Shown here: in pieces, positions 25,089 to 35,315 of the stretch
Layout of the letters: every line of letters begins with the position of its first letter
Numbering within the stretch: position 1 is the first letter of the stretch
Assembly: GCA_028823345.1 (NCBI GenBank)
Contig: JAPKBR010000004.1
Coordinates: 56,099-120,098, forward strand
Origin: Planctomycetota bacterium
GTDB taxonomy: Bacteria > Planctomycetota > UBA1135 > GCA-002686595
DNA length: 64,000 bases
Reading direction: 5' to 3'
Notes under the pieces: model-generated
Told to the model about the DNA's origin: nothing
Seen by the model: the letters and a program-made list of their open reading frames with translations, nothing else
Database searches by the model: none
Made by a program: the position numbers and the translations under genes

Positions 25089-27280
25089 TCAAGGGGCTTT
25101 TGATTCTTGGGCTCGGAATCCTCGGGGCCGCGCCGACTGCATGGGCACTGCCCCAAGGCAGCGCCACATCCGTTTCCGGTCCCACGCGCTCAGCGATCCC
25201 CGAACGTTGGGTGATGCTGCAGTTTGTGGCCATCGTGCCGAGCCATGCGGATCAACTCACCGTCACCGTCACCGACCTCGGTCATGGCGCTGCGGACTTG
25301 TACTTACGCAAAGACTTGGCCCCGACGGAGACCGAGTGGGACTTTCGATCAGCAAGCTCCACTACTGGCAACGAGAGCATCACCGTCGACACCCTGTCGG
25401 ACCCCGTCCTCAGCACGGGTACTTGGTGGATTGGCGTGTATGTTCCCCTCTCTAATCCCTTTTCCATCAACATTGATACCGCTCCCCGCCCCAGCTTGCG
25501 CCCGGGCATGGGGGCCGTTCCATTCCACGACGCTCTTGGTACGGAGGGGGTCACCTTTCGCGTCTGGGCACCCAATGCAAGCGCCGTGCATGTGGCCGGC
25601 GAATTCAACAGCTGGTCCGGTAACGCCACCCCATTGCAACCCGAGGGTAACGGCGAATTTTCCGTTGATGTGCGCGATGTGGAGGCCGGTCAGCACTATC
25701 GCTTCGCCATCACTAATGGCACGCAAACACTTTGGAGGAACGATCCACACGCGGCGGAGCTCACTAACTCGGTGGGGGATTCGATCATTGTTGATCATGA
25801 CGCGCACGCCTGGAGCAACGACGGGGTAAGCATGCCCACCTGGAACGATCTCGTGATCTACGAAATGCATGTGGGTATGTTTGATCCTGATACCCCCACT
25901 GGAGTCGGCAACTTCAGCGATGTGATCGACCGTTTGCCCTACCTGGCGGATTTAGGTGTCAGTGCCCTGGAGCTAATGCCTATCTCTGAATTCCCCGGCG
26001 ACCGCTCTTGGGGCTACAACACCAGCCATCCCTTTTCAGTAGAAGAAGTCTACGGAGGCGTGAGTGGGCTTAAAGCCCTGATCGATCAAGCACACGCCCT
26101 GGGAATAGCGGTATTGATCGATGTGCTCTACAACCACTGGGGCCCGACGGACCTGGACCTTTGGCGCTTTGATGGCTGGAGCCAAGGCGGCTGGGGAGGA
26201 ATCTATTTTTATCAGGACGACCGCGCGATCACTCCCTGGGGCGATACCAAGCCCAACTATGAACGAGCAGAGGTCCGCACTTACATTCGCGACAATGTTC
26301 TGTACTGGCTGCAAGACCTGCACGTGGACGGCCTGCGCTGGGATTCCACATCGACCATGCGCAAGGGTCCCAACGGGGATCTTCCGGAAGGGTGGTCTCT
26401 CCTGCAGTGGTGCAATGATTCAGTCGATGGCACCCAGTCCTGGAAAATCCAAATCGCCGAGGACATGTATGACGCTCCAAACCACTGGATCACCAAGCCC
26501 ACCGGGGCCGGCGGGGCGGGCTTCGACAGCCAATGGGATGCGCTTTTTGTGCACCCCATCCGAGCAGCGGTAACGGAATCCAACGACGACAACCGCAACA
26601 TGTATGCGGTGCGGGACGCCATCTCCCATCACTACAACGGCCAAGCCTTTCAGCGGGTGATCTACACCGAAAGCCACGATGAGGTAGCCAACGGTCGGTC
26701 GCGGGTGCCTGAGGAAATTTGGCCCGGTAACGCTGCCAGCTATTACTCGAAGAAGCGCTCGACCCTCGCGTCGGCCTTGGTCCTGACCTCGCCCGGCATC
26801 CCTATGCTGTTTATGGGTCAAGAGTATCTGGAAGACGGCTTCTTTTCCGATGACGACCCCCTCGACTGGGACAAGCTGGCTCTATTCCCTGGCATCCACG
26901 CCATGTATCGGGACATGATCGGGCTGCGCCGCAACCTGGGGGGCAACACCCGGGGTCTGCAAGGCAACAACACCAACGTCCACCACGTGGACGATGGGAA
27001 TAAGGTGATTGCCTTCCATCGCTGGGATCAGGGAGGCGCCGGTGACGATGTGATGGTCATTGCCAACTTCAAGAACCAAGCCTGGTCGAGTTACCGCATC
27101 GGATTGCCAGGTCCGGGGCTCTGGCAGGTGCGCCTGAATTCAGACTGGGCGGGCTACGACTCGAGCTTCGGCAATCACCAAAGCCCGGATGTCTTGGCCG
27201 AGCAAATCCCCTATGACGGGATGCCCTACAGCGCACCGTTCTCCTTCGGGCCCTATTCCGCCCTAATCTTGTCCCAGTAG
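25085..27280 (+). CDS. Secreted GH13 alpha-amylase family enzyme with N-terminal PPC-like domain and CBM48
   Basis: A 731-residue exported enzyme acting on alpha-1,4/1,6-glucans. After a signal peptide (ending APTAWA) comes a pre-peptidase-C-like beta domain (about 30-130, LTVTVTDLGHGAADLYLRK), then a CBM48 (about 155-235, VTFRVWAPNASAVHVAGEFNSW). The GH13 barrel has DVLYNH (346-351), DGLRWDST with nucleophile Asp420, IAEDM with acid Glu459 and TESHDE with Asp532. The CBM48-barrel order resembles branching enzymes and trehalohydrolases (GlgB/TreZ type), which are normally cytoplasmic. Here the enzyme is secreted, and the PPC-like domain is an unusual addition. Activity (hydrolase or transferase) cannot be settled from sequence. 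Confidence 0.9.
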   Translation: MIKGLLILGLGILGAAPTAWALPQGSATSVSGPTRSAIPERWVMLQFVAIVPSHADQLTVTVTDLGHGAADLYLRKDLAPTETEWDFRSASSTTGNESITVDTLSDPVLSTGTWWIGVYVPLSNPFSINIDTAPRPSLRPGMGAVPFHDALGTEGVTFRVWAPNASAVHVAGEFNSWSGNATPLQPEGNGEFSVDVRDVEAGQHYRFAITNGTQTLWRNDPHAAELTNSVGDSIIVDHDAHAWSNDGVSMPTWNDLVIYEMHVGMFDPDTPTGVGNFSDVIDRLPYLADLGVSALELMPISEFPGDRSWGYNTSHPFSVEEVYGGVSGLKALIDQAHALGIAVLIDVLYNHWGPTDLDLWRFDGWSQGGWGGIYFYQDDRAITPWGDTKPNYERAEVRTYIRDNVLYWLQDLHVDGLRWDSTSTMRKGPNGDLPEGWSLLQWCNDSVDGTQSWKIQIAEDMYDAPNHWITKPTGAGGAGFDSQWDALFVHPIRAAVTESNDDNRNMYAVRDAISHHYNGQAFQRVIYTESHDEVANGRSRVPEEIWPGNAASYYSKKRSTLASALVLTSPGIPMLFMGQEYLEDGFFSDDDPLDWDKLALFPGIHAMYRDMIGLRRNLGGNTRGLQGNNTNVHHVDDGNKVIAFHRWDQGGAGDDVMVIANFKNQAWSSYRIGLPGPGLWQVRLNSDWAGYDSSFGNHQSPDVLAEQIPYDGMPYSAPFSFGPYSALILSQ

Positions 27281-27311
27281 ACACGAGGAATGGGCTGGGG
27301 CGCCCACTAGA

Positions 27312-28067
27312 ATGGGGCCGATGATCGCCCCTCCACTTATTGGAATTAACGGCCTGGCCTTGACCAAGCCCAAGCCCGGGCTGCGCCTCGACGACCACTA
27401 TCCTCAGGCCGTGCTGAACGCAGGAGGCATCCCCGTTGCGATCTGCCCCATGGGCTCAGCCGACGAACTCAATCAACTGATCAGTCGCCTGGATGGCGTG
27501 CTGCTCACAGGCGGCGATGATTTCGACATGGAACATCTTGGGCTCGGGGCCACCCATCCCGAGGCCAGCCCTACGCGCATCGGCAAGCAGGACTTTGACT
27601 TCCGCCTGCTCGAAGCAGCCGAGCGAGCGAACCTTCCAACCCTCGGGATCTGCTATGGGATGCAGTTGATGGGAGTCGCCCACGGGGCAACCCTCCTGCA
27701 ACATCTGCCCGAGGACCGCCCCGGGTGCCAGGAACACAGCGGGGGCATAGAACACGGAGTCCTCCCGCAAGCTGAATCGAAACTGGCCCTCTGTACTGGT
27801 CTAGAGCAGGTGAACGTGATCTCTAAACATCATCAGGCCCTCAGGGACGCCCCAAAGGGGTGGACCGTCTCCGCCCGTGACGGCCAGGGACTCATTGAAG
27901 CCATCGAAAACCCCAGCGTGGACTTCATGCTTGGAGTCCAGTGGCATCCGGAGCTTTCGGATCCGGACGGTCCCAATGGAAGAATCCTAAAGAGCTTCGT
28001 TCAAGCGGCCGCAAACCACGCGGCATCCCGAGCCAACCACCAGGCCACAACCAGCAGTCGACCATGA
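27312..28067 (+). CDS. Class I glutamine amidotransferase-like peptidase C26 (PuuD-like)
   Basis: The 251-residue protein belongs to the gamma-glutamyl-GABA hydrolase family (peptidase C26). Markers are PLIGINGLALTKPK with DDHYPQAVLNAGGIPVAICP, LLTGGDDF, nucleophile Cys114 in LGICYGMQLMG and the catalytic histidine in GVQWHPE near residue 217. PuuD releases GABA from gamma-glutamyl-GABA; relatives act on other gamma-glutamyl amides. The start may be the ATG at 27312 or the one at 27321. The end overlaps the next gene by ATGA, the first link in a chain of overlapping genes reaching 31898. Confidence 0.85.
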   Translation: MGPMIAPPLIGINGLALTKPKPGLRLDDHYPQAVLNAGGIPVAICPMGSADELNQLISRLDGVLLTGGDDFDMEHLGLGATHPEASPTRIGKQDFDFRLLEAAERANLPTLGICYGMQLMGVAHGATLLQHLPEDRPGCQEHSGGIEHGVLPQAESKLALCTGLEQVNVISKHHQALRDAPKGWTVSARDGQGLIEAIENPSVDFMLGVQWHPELSDPDGPNGRILKSFVQAAANHAASRANHQATTSSRP

Positions 28068-29452
28068 GACACTCCAGCAAAAAACGTCTAACCCTTGCCG
28101 AACTCGAAACCATGGCCAGCCGGGACAAGCGGCGCATGATTGTGATGGGCATAGGTGCGCTTATTCTGGGAGGCGCCGTAATCTGGACCACGCTTCTCAA
28201 GAACCAGTATGAGAACGAAGAGCATGACCAAACCGCACTTGCCAGCGTGGTCGATGAACCCCAGGCGAAACTCTACCTGCCCCCCTTCCAAGCCGAGGAT
28301 CGAGCGATCCTCGAAGAGATCGCCGACAGCACTTCGCAAGAACGCTTAGAGGTGCATCAAAAAGCAAGGCGAACACTGGTTACATACTCGGCCTTCTTGC
28401 TCCCCCGCCACTTCGTTGAGTTAGGCGTGCGCTTGCTGGATGCAGAGGCCACAGAGGAGCTTTCGAAGGACCCCGCGAGTCAAAGGATGATGCCCTTCAC
28501 CACCCGTGGGCACGTTTCCTCCCTTGGCACATTTCAATCCCCGGACGAGAGCTTCCCCGAGTACCGCGGACAGATCGAAAGCGAATACGGCGGATCCGTA
28601 CGCTTCGCGGTGGTAAAGGATCCCGCTGACGACAAATTGACCGAGGGCTCATTCGTTCTCCTCGACGGTCTATTCCTTCAGTGGGTGCGTCACGAAACCG
28701 CCGACGGCTGGCAAGACATGCCCATGCTTTGCGGGCGCGGATTGGTCCCCTCCAGTGCACGCCTCACCCATGATCAGAAACACCTCGACGAGGTGCTTGC
28801 CCAGGTAGTGGATGGCACCTTTGATTCCGGCGCAGAGATCACCGGTGAAGCCAAGTGGGCTCTGCTGGCCAAGGCCCACGACGAAAACTCCGGCGTCAAC
28901 TGGGACGAGGCCTTAGAGCTCGACTCGGACACGCTCACCAGTCTGTTCCAAAACCCCAAGATGTACCGCGGGAGAGCCTTCCGCCTGCCCATTTCCGTGA
29001 ACATGGGTCTCGATGATCCGGTATACGGAGAGAACCCTCTGCGCGCCGAGGTGCTCAGCACGGGCTGGCTCGGCAACCAGGCATGGACCGGCCCAGCGCC
29101 GGTGATCAAGTGGGTTGCCGCCATGGATGGGTCGCACCTGATGGACCGCAAGAACAAGGCGCACTATCTGGTCGGACAGGGCTTCTTCCTCAAAAACTTG
29201 GACTACGAAAATGCCGATGGGCGCCCACTCCGCGCGCCCGTGTTCGCAATGAGGTCCCTCGAGATCTTCACGCCCCCTTTCGACGATCGCCCCGAACGGA
29301 TCATGTACATGGTGGCGGGCCTCGGCGGCGTAATGGTCCTGCTGTTTTTTGGCCTCTTGATGCGGGACAAGCGAGATTCGCGCCGACTGCAAGAGAACAT
29401 GGTGCGGCGGCGGCGCGCTCGCCGCGATGCCAACACGGACCCTGCCACGTGA
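28064..29452 (+). CDS. Two-transmembrane protein of unknown function
   Basis: From the ATG at 28064 the protein has 462 residues. One membrane segment lies near the N-terminus (MIVMGIGALILGGAVIWTTLL, split by a basic flank) and another near the C-terminus (MVAGLGGVMVLLFFGLLM), followed by a very basic tail (RRLQENMVRRRRARRDA). The large middle part should face the periplasm. No family is recognised. It is translationally coupled to the amidotransferase upstream (ATGA) and to aroB downstream (GTGA). The longer frame from 27941 overlaps the upstream gene and was not used. Confidence 0.75.
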   Translation: MRHSSKKRLTLAELETMASRDKRRMIVMGIGALILGGAVIWTTLLKNQYENEEHDQTALASVVDEPQAKLYLPPFQAEDRAILEEIADSTSQERLEVHQKARRTLVTYSAFLLPRHFVELGVRLLDAEATEELSKDPASQRMMPFTTRGHVSSLGTFQSPDESFPEYRGQIESEYGGSVRFAVVKDPADDKLTEGSFVLLDGLFLQWVRHETADGWQDMPMLCGRGLVPSSARLTHDQKHLDEVLAQVVDGTFDSGAEITGEAKWALLAKAHDENSGVNWDEALELDSDTLTSLFQNPKMYRGRAFRLPISVNMGLDDPVYGENPLRAEVLSTGWLGNQAWTGPAPVIKWVAAMDGSHLMDRKNKAHYLVGQGFFLKNLDYENADGRPLRAPVFAMRSLEIFTPPFDDRPERIMYMVAGLGGVMVLLFFGLLMRDKRDSRRLQENMVRRRRARRDANTDPAT

Positions 29453-30525
29453 TCAGCCCTACTCTTTCGATCCCAGGGAATCCCCCCAGTGACCTGTGGG
29501 TTGCCGACCTGGACCCTGGTTGGCTTGAAACCCTTGCTCAGGAGCACGACCGAGTGGCGGTTCTTGCGGACGAGGATGTGCATCGCTTGCATGGCTCGTG
29601 CCTTGGGTCACTTCAAGAACGAGCAACCCATTTGGTGCCCCCGGGTGAAGCCTGCAAGAGCTTCGATCAACTGCAAGCCGCCCTCGAGTTTTGCGCCACG
29701 AATGGTCTTTCACGGGGATCTCTTCTGATCACCCTTGGGGGCGGGGCAACGAGTGACCTGGGGGGCTTGGCCGCAGCCCTTTTCAAGCGCGGGCTCACGG
29801 TGGCTCACATCCCCACGACCCTCGTGGGCCAAGTGGACGCTGCAATCGGTGGTAAGACGGCCATCGACATGCGCGCTGGGAAAAACCTCGTGGGCGCCTT
29901 CCACATGCCGCGAGCCGTCTTCGCTGATGTGCGCTTGCTGCGAACCCTACCCCCGGTCGAACTTCAAGCGGGGCTCGGGGAAGTGGTCAAGTGCGGCTTA
30001 CTCGGGGGAAAAGAAGCTTTCGCTCAACTGGAACGGGACGCAGCGGATCTCGTTGCGGGTGATCCGGACGCCCTACGGAGGGCAGTTCTCTTGGGTGCCG
30101 GGCTCAAGGTGGAAATTGTCAAGGAGGATCCTCGGGAACAAGGTCGACGTAAACTGCTGAACCTTGGGCACACTTTTGCACACGCGATCGAAACCTGCGC
30201 GGGGCATGGAACGGTTCCTCACGGGATTGCGGTGGCGGTGGGCTTGCAGATGGCTCTCCGTGCATCGAGAGCTAAGAAGATCCTCACGGATCAAGCCCTG
30301 CCAGAGCGGCTTGAGAAGCTGCTCCGGGCCCTGGGACTACCCAGCAACTTGGACGATCTACAGCTTCAGAAAACCCCCACCACCGGGGATCTTTGGCGTG
30401 CCATGGCCCACGACAAGAAAGGTGCGGTTGGGAAGCCTGAGTTCATTTTGCTCAAGGACCTGGGTGCAGCTGAATGGGGTGTGCCCCTTGATCAGGCCCT
30501 AGTCGGTGAACTCTGGAACCTATGA
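29449..30525 (+). CDS. aroB: 3-dehydroquinate synthase
   Basis: The second enzyme of the shikimate pathway, converting DAHP to 3-dehydroquinate with NAD and a divalent metal. Recognisable blocks: GGGATSDLGGLAAALFKRG, HIPTTLVGQVDAAIGGKTAID, GKNLVGAFHMP, ELQAGLGEVVKCGLL and LNLGHTFAHAIE with the metal-binding histidines. The start is a GTG overlapping the stop of the preceding gene (GTGA), giving 358 residues, the normal length. The open frame extends upstream to 29083 but those residues are out-of-frame sequence of the neighbour. The end overlaps the next gene by ATGA. Confidence 0.95.
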   Translation: MISPTLSIPGNPPSDLWVADLDPGWLETLAQEHDRVAVLADEDVHRLHGSCLGSLQERATHLVPPGEACKSFDQLQAALEFCATNGLSRGSLLITLGGGATSDLGGLAAALFKRGLTVAHIPTTLVGQVDAAIGGKTAIDMRAGKNLVGAFHMPRAVFADVRLLRTLPPVELQAGLGEVVKCGLLGGKEAFAQLERDAADLVAGDPDALRRAVLLGAGLKVEIVKEDPREQGRRKLLNLGHTFAHAIETCAGHGTVPHGIAVAVGLQMALRASRAKKILTDQALPERLEKLLRALGLPSNLDDLQLQKTPTTGDLWRAMAHDKKGAVGKPEFILLKDLGAAEWGVPLDQALVGELWNL

Positions 30526-31898
30526 CATCTTCCAGCGCAGAACACTTTGAAGGCAGTGTTGACCCCTTTCCCCGGGAAGACCTCTCTGCCCGGATCGGCC
30601 GCTCGGAACTTCTGGAACGCCGTCGCCAAGCATGGCAACCGTACCTCTTGGGCCTTGCCCTGGCCATGCTCGCCCTCGCGTTCCCTATGGAACGCCTCTG
30701 GGGCGAGATGAACCTCGTGCGCACCGCTGCCGAGGGTGGGCGCGGACTGGGACTTGGAGTTCCGCTCCTGAGGATTGCCGCGCGCTGGTTCAGTCACGAA
30801 CAAGCGGCTTTCGCCTTCGCAGCAATTTGCGCTGGCTTGGCCATCCCCGCACTGCGCGCCTTGATGTTGACCATCGGCTTTTCCCACTCGGTCGCCATGC
30901 GCGGCCTGGGAGTCGTGGTGCTTGCGCCCCTGTTTCTCTTGGGTGCAACCAGCGCGGTCTTGCTGGCACCTGGGGTTCTCGGAGCCACACTGATTGCGCG
31001 CGAACTGTTCCGATTGAACAAAGACAAGAGCATGCGTGCCCTGTGGCGCGTGTCCTCGGTGTTCTTCCTTGGGCTGCTGCTCGACCCCACCATCCTGCTG
31101 TTGCTGCCCGCCGCAGGACTGGCCCTGGTCCCCTTTGCCGCACCGCGCAGGCTGCCACTTTGGGCACCCTCCGCAGGGCTAACCCTGACCATTGGTTTTT
31201 GCGTTTACATTCTCTTGGGCGCGGGAGACCCCGATGCCCTCGACCAACTGTTCCGCGCCATGCTCGCGGGAGGCGACGGGCCAACCCTCACCCACCTGGG
31301 TGAGTGGCTGATTTGGTTGCCGATCTCCCTCGGCATCGGCTGGCTGGGAATCGTGTCCTTGCTTGCGGGCAAGCGCACCAGCGAAGAGAGCCCGCCCCCC
31401 AGCTGGACCCGGGCCTGGTGCCTGATGGCCCTGGTGCCGGTGATTGGCGGCTCCCCCCTTGCCATGCCCGCCCTCGGCCTGCTGCTTCCCCTAGCCGCCG
31501 TCGGCTTGGTGGACCACCTCGCGCGGATGGAGCGCGACGACCGCATGAGGCAGCGAGCCAAGCTGCTCTTGCTCAGCCAATTGGGCCTGGGACTCTTGGC
31601 CTGGGGAACCCTCTTTGCCACCGACCCTCTGGAGCCCTGGCGCGAAGAAGCCCAGAAAAACCTGAACCCCGGAGACCTGGTTTTCAGCAGCCATCCGGGG
31701 CACATCTATCTGTTGGAACACCGCTACGGGGTCGCTACTGGGCGGCCAGAGGATGAGGGGGCGACCCAGCGAGCGATTCAGGCCACCGCGAATGGGGTGC
31801 GGGTGGTCCTTGATGGCCCCTTGCCTAAGGCGCCCGCGTCCCTGCGGGCAGCGGCAGCGACTTCCATCAACGTTCGGATTGGACAACCTGAGGGCTGA
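30522..31898 (+). CDS. Polytopic membrane protein of unknown function
   Basis: The 458-residue protein has roughly eight to ten hydrophobic segments, for example YLLGLALAMLALAFP, GLGVVVLAPLFLLGATSAVLL, VFFLGLLLDPTILLLLPAAGL and LGIGWLGIVSLLAG. A soluble C-terminal part has NPGDLVFSSHPGHIYLLE. The overall layout recalls glycosyltransferase-family-39-like or O-antigen-type membrane enzymes, but no DxD or similar motif is evident, so no function is assigned. It is coupled to aroB by an ATGA overlap. Confidence 0.72.
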   Translation: MTSSSAEHFEGSVDPFPREDLSARIGRSELLERRRQAWQPYLLGLALAMLALAFPMERLWGEMNLVRTAAEGGRGLGLGVPLLRIAARWFSHEQAAFAFAAICAGLAIPALRALMLTIGFSHSVAMRGLGVVVLAPLFLLGATSAVLLAPGVLGATLIARELFRLNKDKSMRALWRVSSVFFLGLLLDPTILLLLPAAGLALVPFAAPRRLPLWAPSAGLTLTIGFCVYILLGAGDPDALDQLFRAMLAGGDGPTLTHLGEWLIWLPISLGIGWLGIVSLLAGKRTSEESPPPSWTRAWCLMALVPVIGGSPLAMPALGLLLPLAAVGLVDHLARMERDDRMRQRAKLLLLSQLGLGLLAWGTLFATDPLEPWREEAQKNLNPGDLVFSSHPGHIYLLEHRYGVATGRPEDEGATQRAIQATANGVRVVLDGPLPKAPASLRAAAATSINVRIGQPEG

Positions 31899-31985
31899 CA
31901 GCGGCCTTCGGGTTTGTTCTACTGGAGCGGTTTGGCTCCGAGCGAGCAAAACTCTCCGGTCCCCCCAACCCCCAAGATCAGTCCC

Positions 31986-34900
31986 ATGCCGCGCCGCGAC
32001 GACCTAGAGTCGATCCTCATCATTGGTAGTGGACCGATCGTTATCGGTCAGGCGTGCGAGTTCGACTACTCCGGCACCCAAGCCTGCAAAGCTCTTCGCG
32101 AAGAGGGCTACCGGGTTATTCTGGTGAACTCCAACCCGGCGACGATCATGACCGACCCGGAAACGGCCGACGTGATCTACATCGAGCCGATCACCCCCGA
32201 GGTCGTCGCCCGCATCCTGGAAAAGGAAAAACCCGACGCGGTGCTGCCGACCCTCGGAGGTCAAACCGGACTGAACACCGCCCTGGCATTGCATGACCAG
32301 GGCGTTTTTGAACGGCTCGGCATCGAGATGATCGGGGCCACGGCCCAGTCGATTCGCAAGGCCGAGGACAGGGACCTGTTCCGGGCAGCGATGGCTAATG
32401 CGGGCCTTGAGTGCGCCCGGTCCGGCGTGGCTCACAGCATGGAAGACGCCCGGCGCGTGCTGACCCAAATAGGCCTCCCCTGTGTGATCCGGCCCGGATT
32501 CACCATGGGCGGATCCGGCAGCGGCATCGCATACAACGTGGAGGAATTCGAGGACATCGTCACCCGCGGCTTATCCCTTTCCATGAACACCGAGGTGCTC
32601 GTGGAGGAATCGCTCTTGGGCTGGAAAGAGTTCGAGATGGAGGTCATGCGCGACAAGAAGGACAACGTGGTGATTGTCTGCGCAATCGAGAACATGGACC
32701 CCATGGGCGTCCACACCGGCGATTCGATCACGGTGGCCCCCAGCCAGACCTTGAGCGACCGCGAGTACCAGAACCTGCGCAACGCATCGATCCGCATCAT
32801 GCGTGAGATCGGGGTCGAGACCGGCGGATCGAATTGTCAGTTTGCAATCGACCCAAAGACCGGTCGAGTGCTGGTGATCGAAATGAACCCGCGGGTCTCC
32901 AGGTCCTCTGCTTTGGCTTCGAAAGCTACCGGGTTCCCGATTGCGAAGTTTGCGGCCAAATTGGCCGTGGGTTTCACCCTGGACGAGATTCAGAACGACA
33001 TCACCCAGGAAACCCCCGCCTGCTTCGAGCCCAGCATCGACTACTGCGTGGTCAAGATTCCGCGCTTCGCCTTCGAAAAATTCCGCGGGGCTAACACCTC
33101 ACTGGGAACCCAGATGAAGAGCGTGGGCGAGACCATGGCCATCGGCCGTACGTTCAAAGAAGCCCTGCAGAAATCCCTGCGCGGTTTGGAGACCGGCCAA
33201 TCCGGCCTGGGCCTTGACCCGCGCCAAAAAGTCGAGGCCGTGGAAAAGGTCCCCCGGGAGATCATGGCCCCCCTCCTGCGTGTGCCGAACGCCGAGCGCT
33301 TGATCCATTTGCACACGGCCATGAGTTCAGGCTGGACCCTCGATGAGATTCATGAGGCCACCTCGATCGACATGTGGTTCTTGAAGAACATGCACGAACT
33401 GTATGAATTCGAAACCACCCTACGCCGGGAGGATCTGACTGAGGACCTCTTGAGGCAAGCTAAGCGTTTTGGCTATGCGGATGTGCAAATCGCAAAAGCA
33501 CGGGGCGTGAACCCGGAAGACATTCGCAAGCAACGGCATGACCTTGGGATCCGCCCGAGCTACAAGTTAGTTGACACCTGCGCAGCAGAGTTTGCGGCCG
33601 AAACCCCCTACTACTACTCGTCCTGGGAAGACGAGTCCGAAGTCCGCCCCAGCGATAAAGAGCGCATCATGATTCTTGGTGGCGGGCCCAACCGTATTGG
33701 GCAAGGCATCGAGTTTGACTATTGCTGCGTGCATGCGGCCCTCGCTGCTCGCGAAGTTGGCTGCGCTTCGGTCATGGTGAACTCGAACCCCGAAACCGTT
33801 TCCACCGACTACGACACCTCGGATGACCTGTTCTTCGAGCCCTTAACCCACGAGGATGTGATGCACATCGTGGAGGAAATCAAACCCACGGGTGTGATCG
33901 TTCAGTTCGGGGGCCAAACGCCCCTCAATCTCGCCGCCGGCTTGGAGGCGGCAGGGGCACCCCTGATCGGCACCCCGGTGGCCTCCATCGACCGGGCTGA
34001 AGACCGCGAACAGTTCCGGGTTTTCCTAGAAAGCCTTGGCTTGCACCAGCCGCCCAGCGGCATGGCTACAAACGTGGCGGAAGCGTTTGCGGTGGCCCGC
34101 GAGATTGGCTACCCGGTGCTGGTGCGCCCCTCCTATGTGCTTGGTGGCAGGGCCATGGAGATCGTTTTTGATGACGAGAGCCTTGAGATCTACATGCAGA
34201 ATGCGGTGGACGCCACGCCCGACCGCCCGATTCTGGTAGACAAGTTCCTTGAGGACGCAATCGAAGTGGATGTGGACGCCTTGTGCGATGGCACCATTGC
34301 AGTAATCGGTGGAATCATGGAGCACATTGAGGAGGCCGGCATTCACTCCGGTGACTCGACCTGCATCCTTCCCTCCCCCACCCTGGGATCCGAACTGCTG
34401 GAAGAGATCGCCGCCGCTACCAAGGCCATGGCCCTCGAGCTCGGCGTGATCGGCTTGATGAACGTTCAGTTTGCGGTCAAGGGCACGAAGCTTTACATCA
34501 TTGAGGTCAACCCACGGGCTTCGCGCACCGTGCCCTTTGTCAGCAAAGCCATCGGCGTTCCCCTGGCCAAGATCGCCGCCAAGGTGATGATCGGACAAAG
34601 CCTCAAGGAATTGGGCTTCACCGAAGAGATCGTGCCCCCCTACTTCTCAGTCAAGGCACCGGTCTTCCCCTTCAACAAGTTCCCTGGCGCGGACATGCTG
34701 CTGAGTCCCGAGATGCGGTCCACCGGCGAGGTCATGGGGATTGACGCGGACCTCGGTTCTGCCCTCCTCAAGGCCTACCAAGCGGCGGGTATGCGCTTGC
34801 CGCACAAGGGCACGATCCTGATGACCTTCAAACAAGCCGACAAGCGTGGCGTGGTGGCCGAGGCGCGGACCCTAGTGAGCCTCGGATATGACTTGATCGC

Positions 34901-35213
34901 CACCGATGGCACCTGGCGAGTCCTGCGAGCCAACGGGGTCCAATGCGAACGGGTCAATAAGGTCCACGAGGGCCGGCCGCACATCGTTGACGCCATCAAG
35001 AATCACGAGATCAACCTGGTGCTCAACACGCCCTTCGGCAAGCAACAGCGCCACGATGATTCCTACATCCGGTCCAGCGCCATCAATGCGGGCATCGCCT
35101 GTATCACAACCCTGGCAGGAACACGCGCCGTCGTCAGCGCCCTAACCGCTATGCACCGGGGCGGATTCGAGGTCTGCTCGCTGCAAGAGCATCATGCGTC
35201 GCACAGCCGCTAG
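31986..35213 (+). CDS. carB: Carbamoyl-phosphate synthase large subunit
   Basis: The 1075-residue protein makes carbamoyl phosphate for pyrimidine and arginine synthesis, with the small subunit CarA (not in this window). Both homologous ATP-grasp halves are seen: [22 protein letters not shown] starts the first, and [20 protein letters not shown] starts the second near residue 562. The MGS-like allosteric domain forms the C-terminus ([22 protein letters not shown]). The ATG at 31986 fits the family; the frame is open to 31914 without conserved residues. The stop codon at 35211-35213 lies inside the first unit of a 25-bp palindromic repeat. Confidence 0.97.
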   Translation: MPRRDDLESILIIGSGPIVIGQACEFDYSGTQACKALREEGYRVILVNSNPATIMTDPETADVIYIEPITPEVVARILEKEKPDAVLPTLGGQTGLNTALALHDQGVFERLGIEMIGATAQSIRKAEDRDLFRAAMANAGLECARSGVAHSMEDARRVLTQIGLPCVIRPGFTMGGSGSGIAYNVEEFEDIVTRGLSLSMNTEVLVEESLLGWKEFEMEVMRDKKDNVVIVCAIENMDPMGVHTGDSITVAPSQTLSDREYQNLRNASIRIMREIGVETGGSNCQFAIDPKTGRVLVIEMNPRVSRSSALASKATGFPIAKFAAKLAVGFTLDEIQNDITQETPACFEPSIDYCVVKIPRFAFEKFRGANTSLGTQMKSVGETMAIGRTFKEALQKSLRGLETGQSGLGLDPRQKVEAVEKVPREIMAPLLRVPNAERLIHLHTAMSSGWTLDEIHEATSIDMWFLKNMHELYEFETTLRREDLTEDLLRQAKRFGYADVQIAKARGVNPEDIRKQRHDLGIRPSYKLVDTCAAEFAAETPYYYSSWEDESEVRPSDKERIMILGGGPNRIGQGIEFDYCCVHAALAAREVGCASVMVNSNPETVSTDYDTSDDLFFEPLTHEDVMHIVEEIKPTGVIVQFGGQTPLNLAAGLEAAGAPLIGTPVASIDRAEDREQFRVFLESLGLHQPPSGMATNVAEAFAVAREIGYPVLVRPSYVLGGRAMEIVFDDESLEIYMQNAVDATPDRPILVDKFLEDAIEVDVDALCDGTIAVIGGIMEHIEEAGIHSGDSTCILPSPTLGSELLEEIAAATKAMALELGVIGLMNVQFAVKGTKLYIIEVNPRASRTVPFVSKAIGVPLAKIAAKVMIGQSLKELGFTEEIVPPYFSVKAPVFPFNKFPGADMLLSPEMRSTGEVMGIDADLGSALLKAYQAAGMRLPHKGTILMTFKQADKRGVVAEARTLVSLGYDLIATDGTWRVLRANGVQCERVNKVHEGRPHIVDAIKNHEINLVLNTPFGKQQRHDDSYIRSSAINAGIACITTLAGTRAVVSALTAMHRGGFEVCSLQEHHASHSR

Positions 35214-35280
35214 GCGGAACGGGTAACACGGCCGCTAAGCGGCACAGATAACGCCGCCCCTAGGCGGCATGGGTGACACG
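35206..35280. repeat. Three tandem 25-bp units with a CCTAGG-like palindromic core
   Basis: Units at 35206-35230, 35231-35255 and 35256-35280 are exactly 25 bases each. Each starts GCC and carries C-CTA(A/G)GCGG followed by a G-rich GGGTAACACG-like tail. Units 1 and 3 agree best; unit 2 is more diverged. Every unit can form a small hairpin. The first unit includes the last codons and stop of carB. The core matches the 14-bp palindrome at 12821-12834. Confidence 0.7.
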
Positions 35281-35315
35281 GGCGCCGCGACACGGACGAC
35301 GCGGCACAGCCAACC

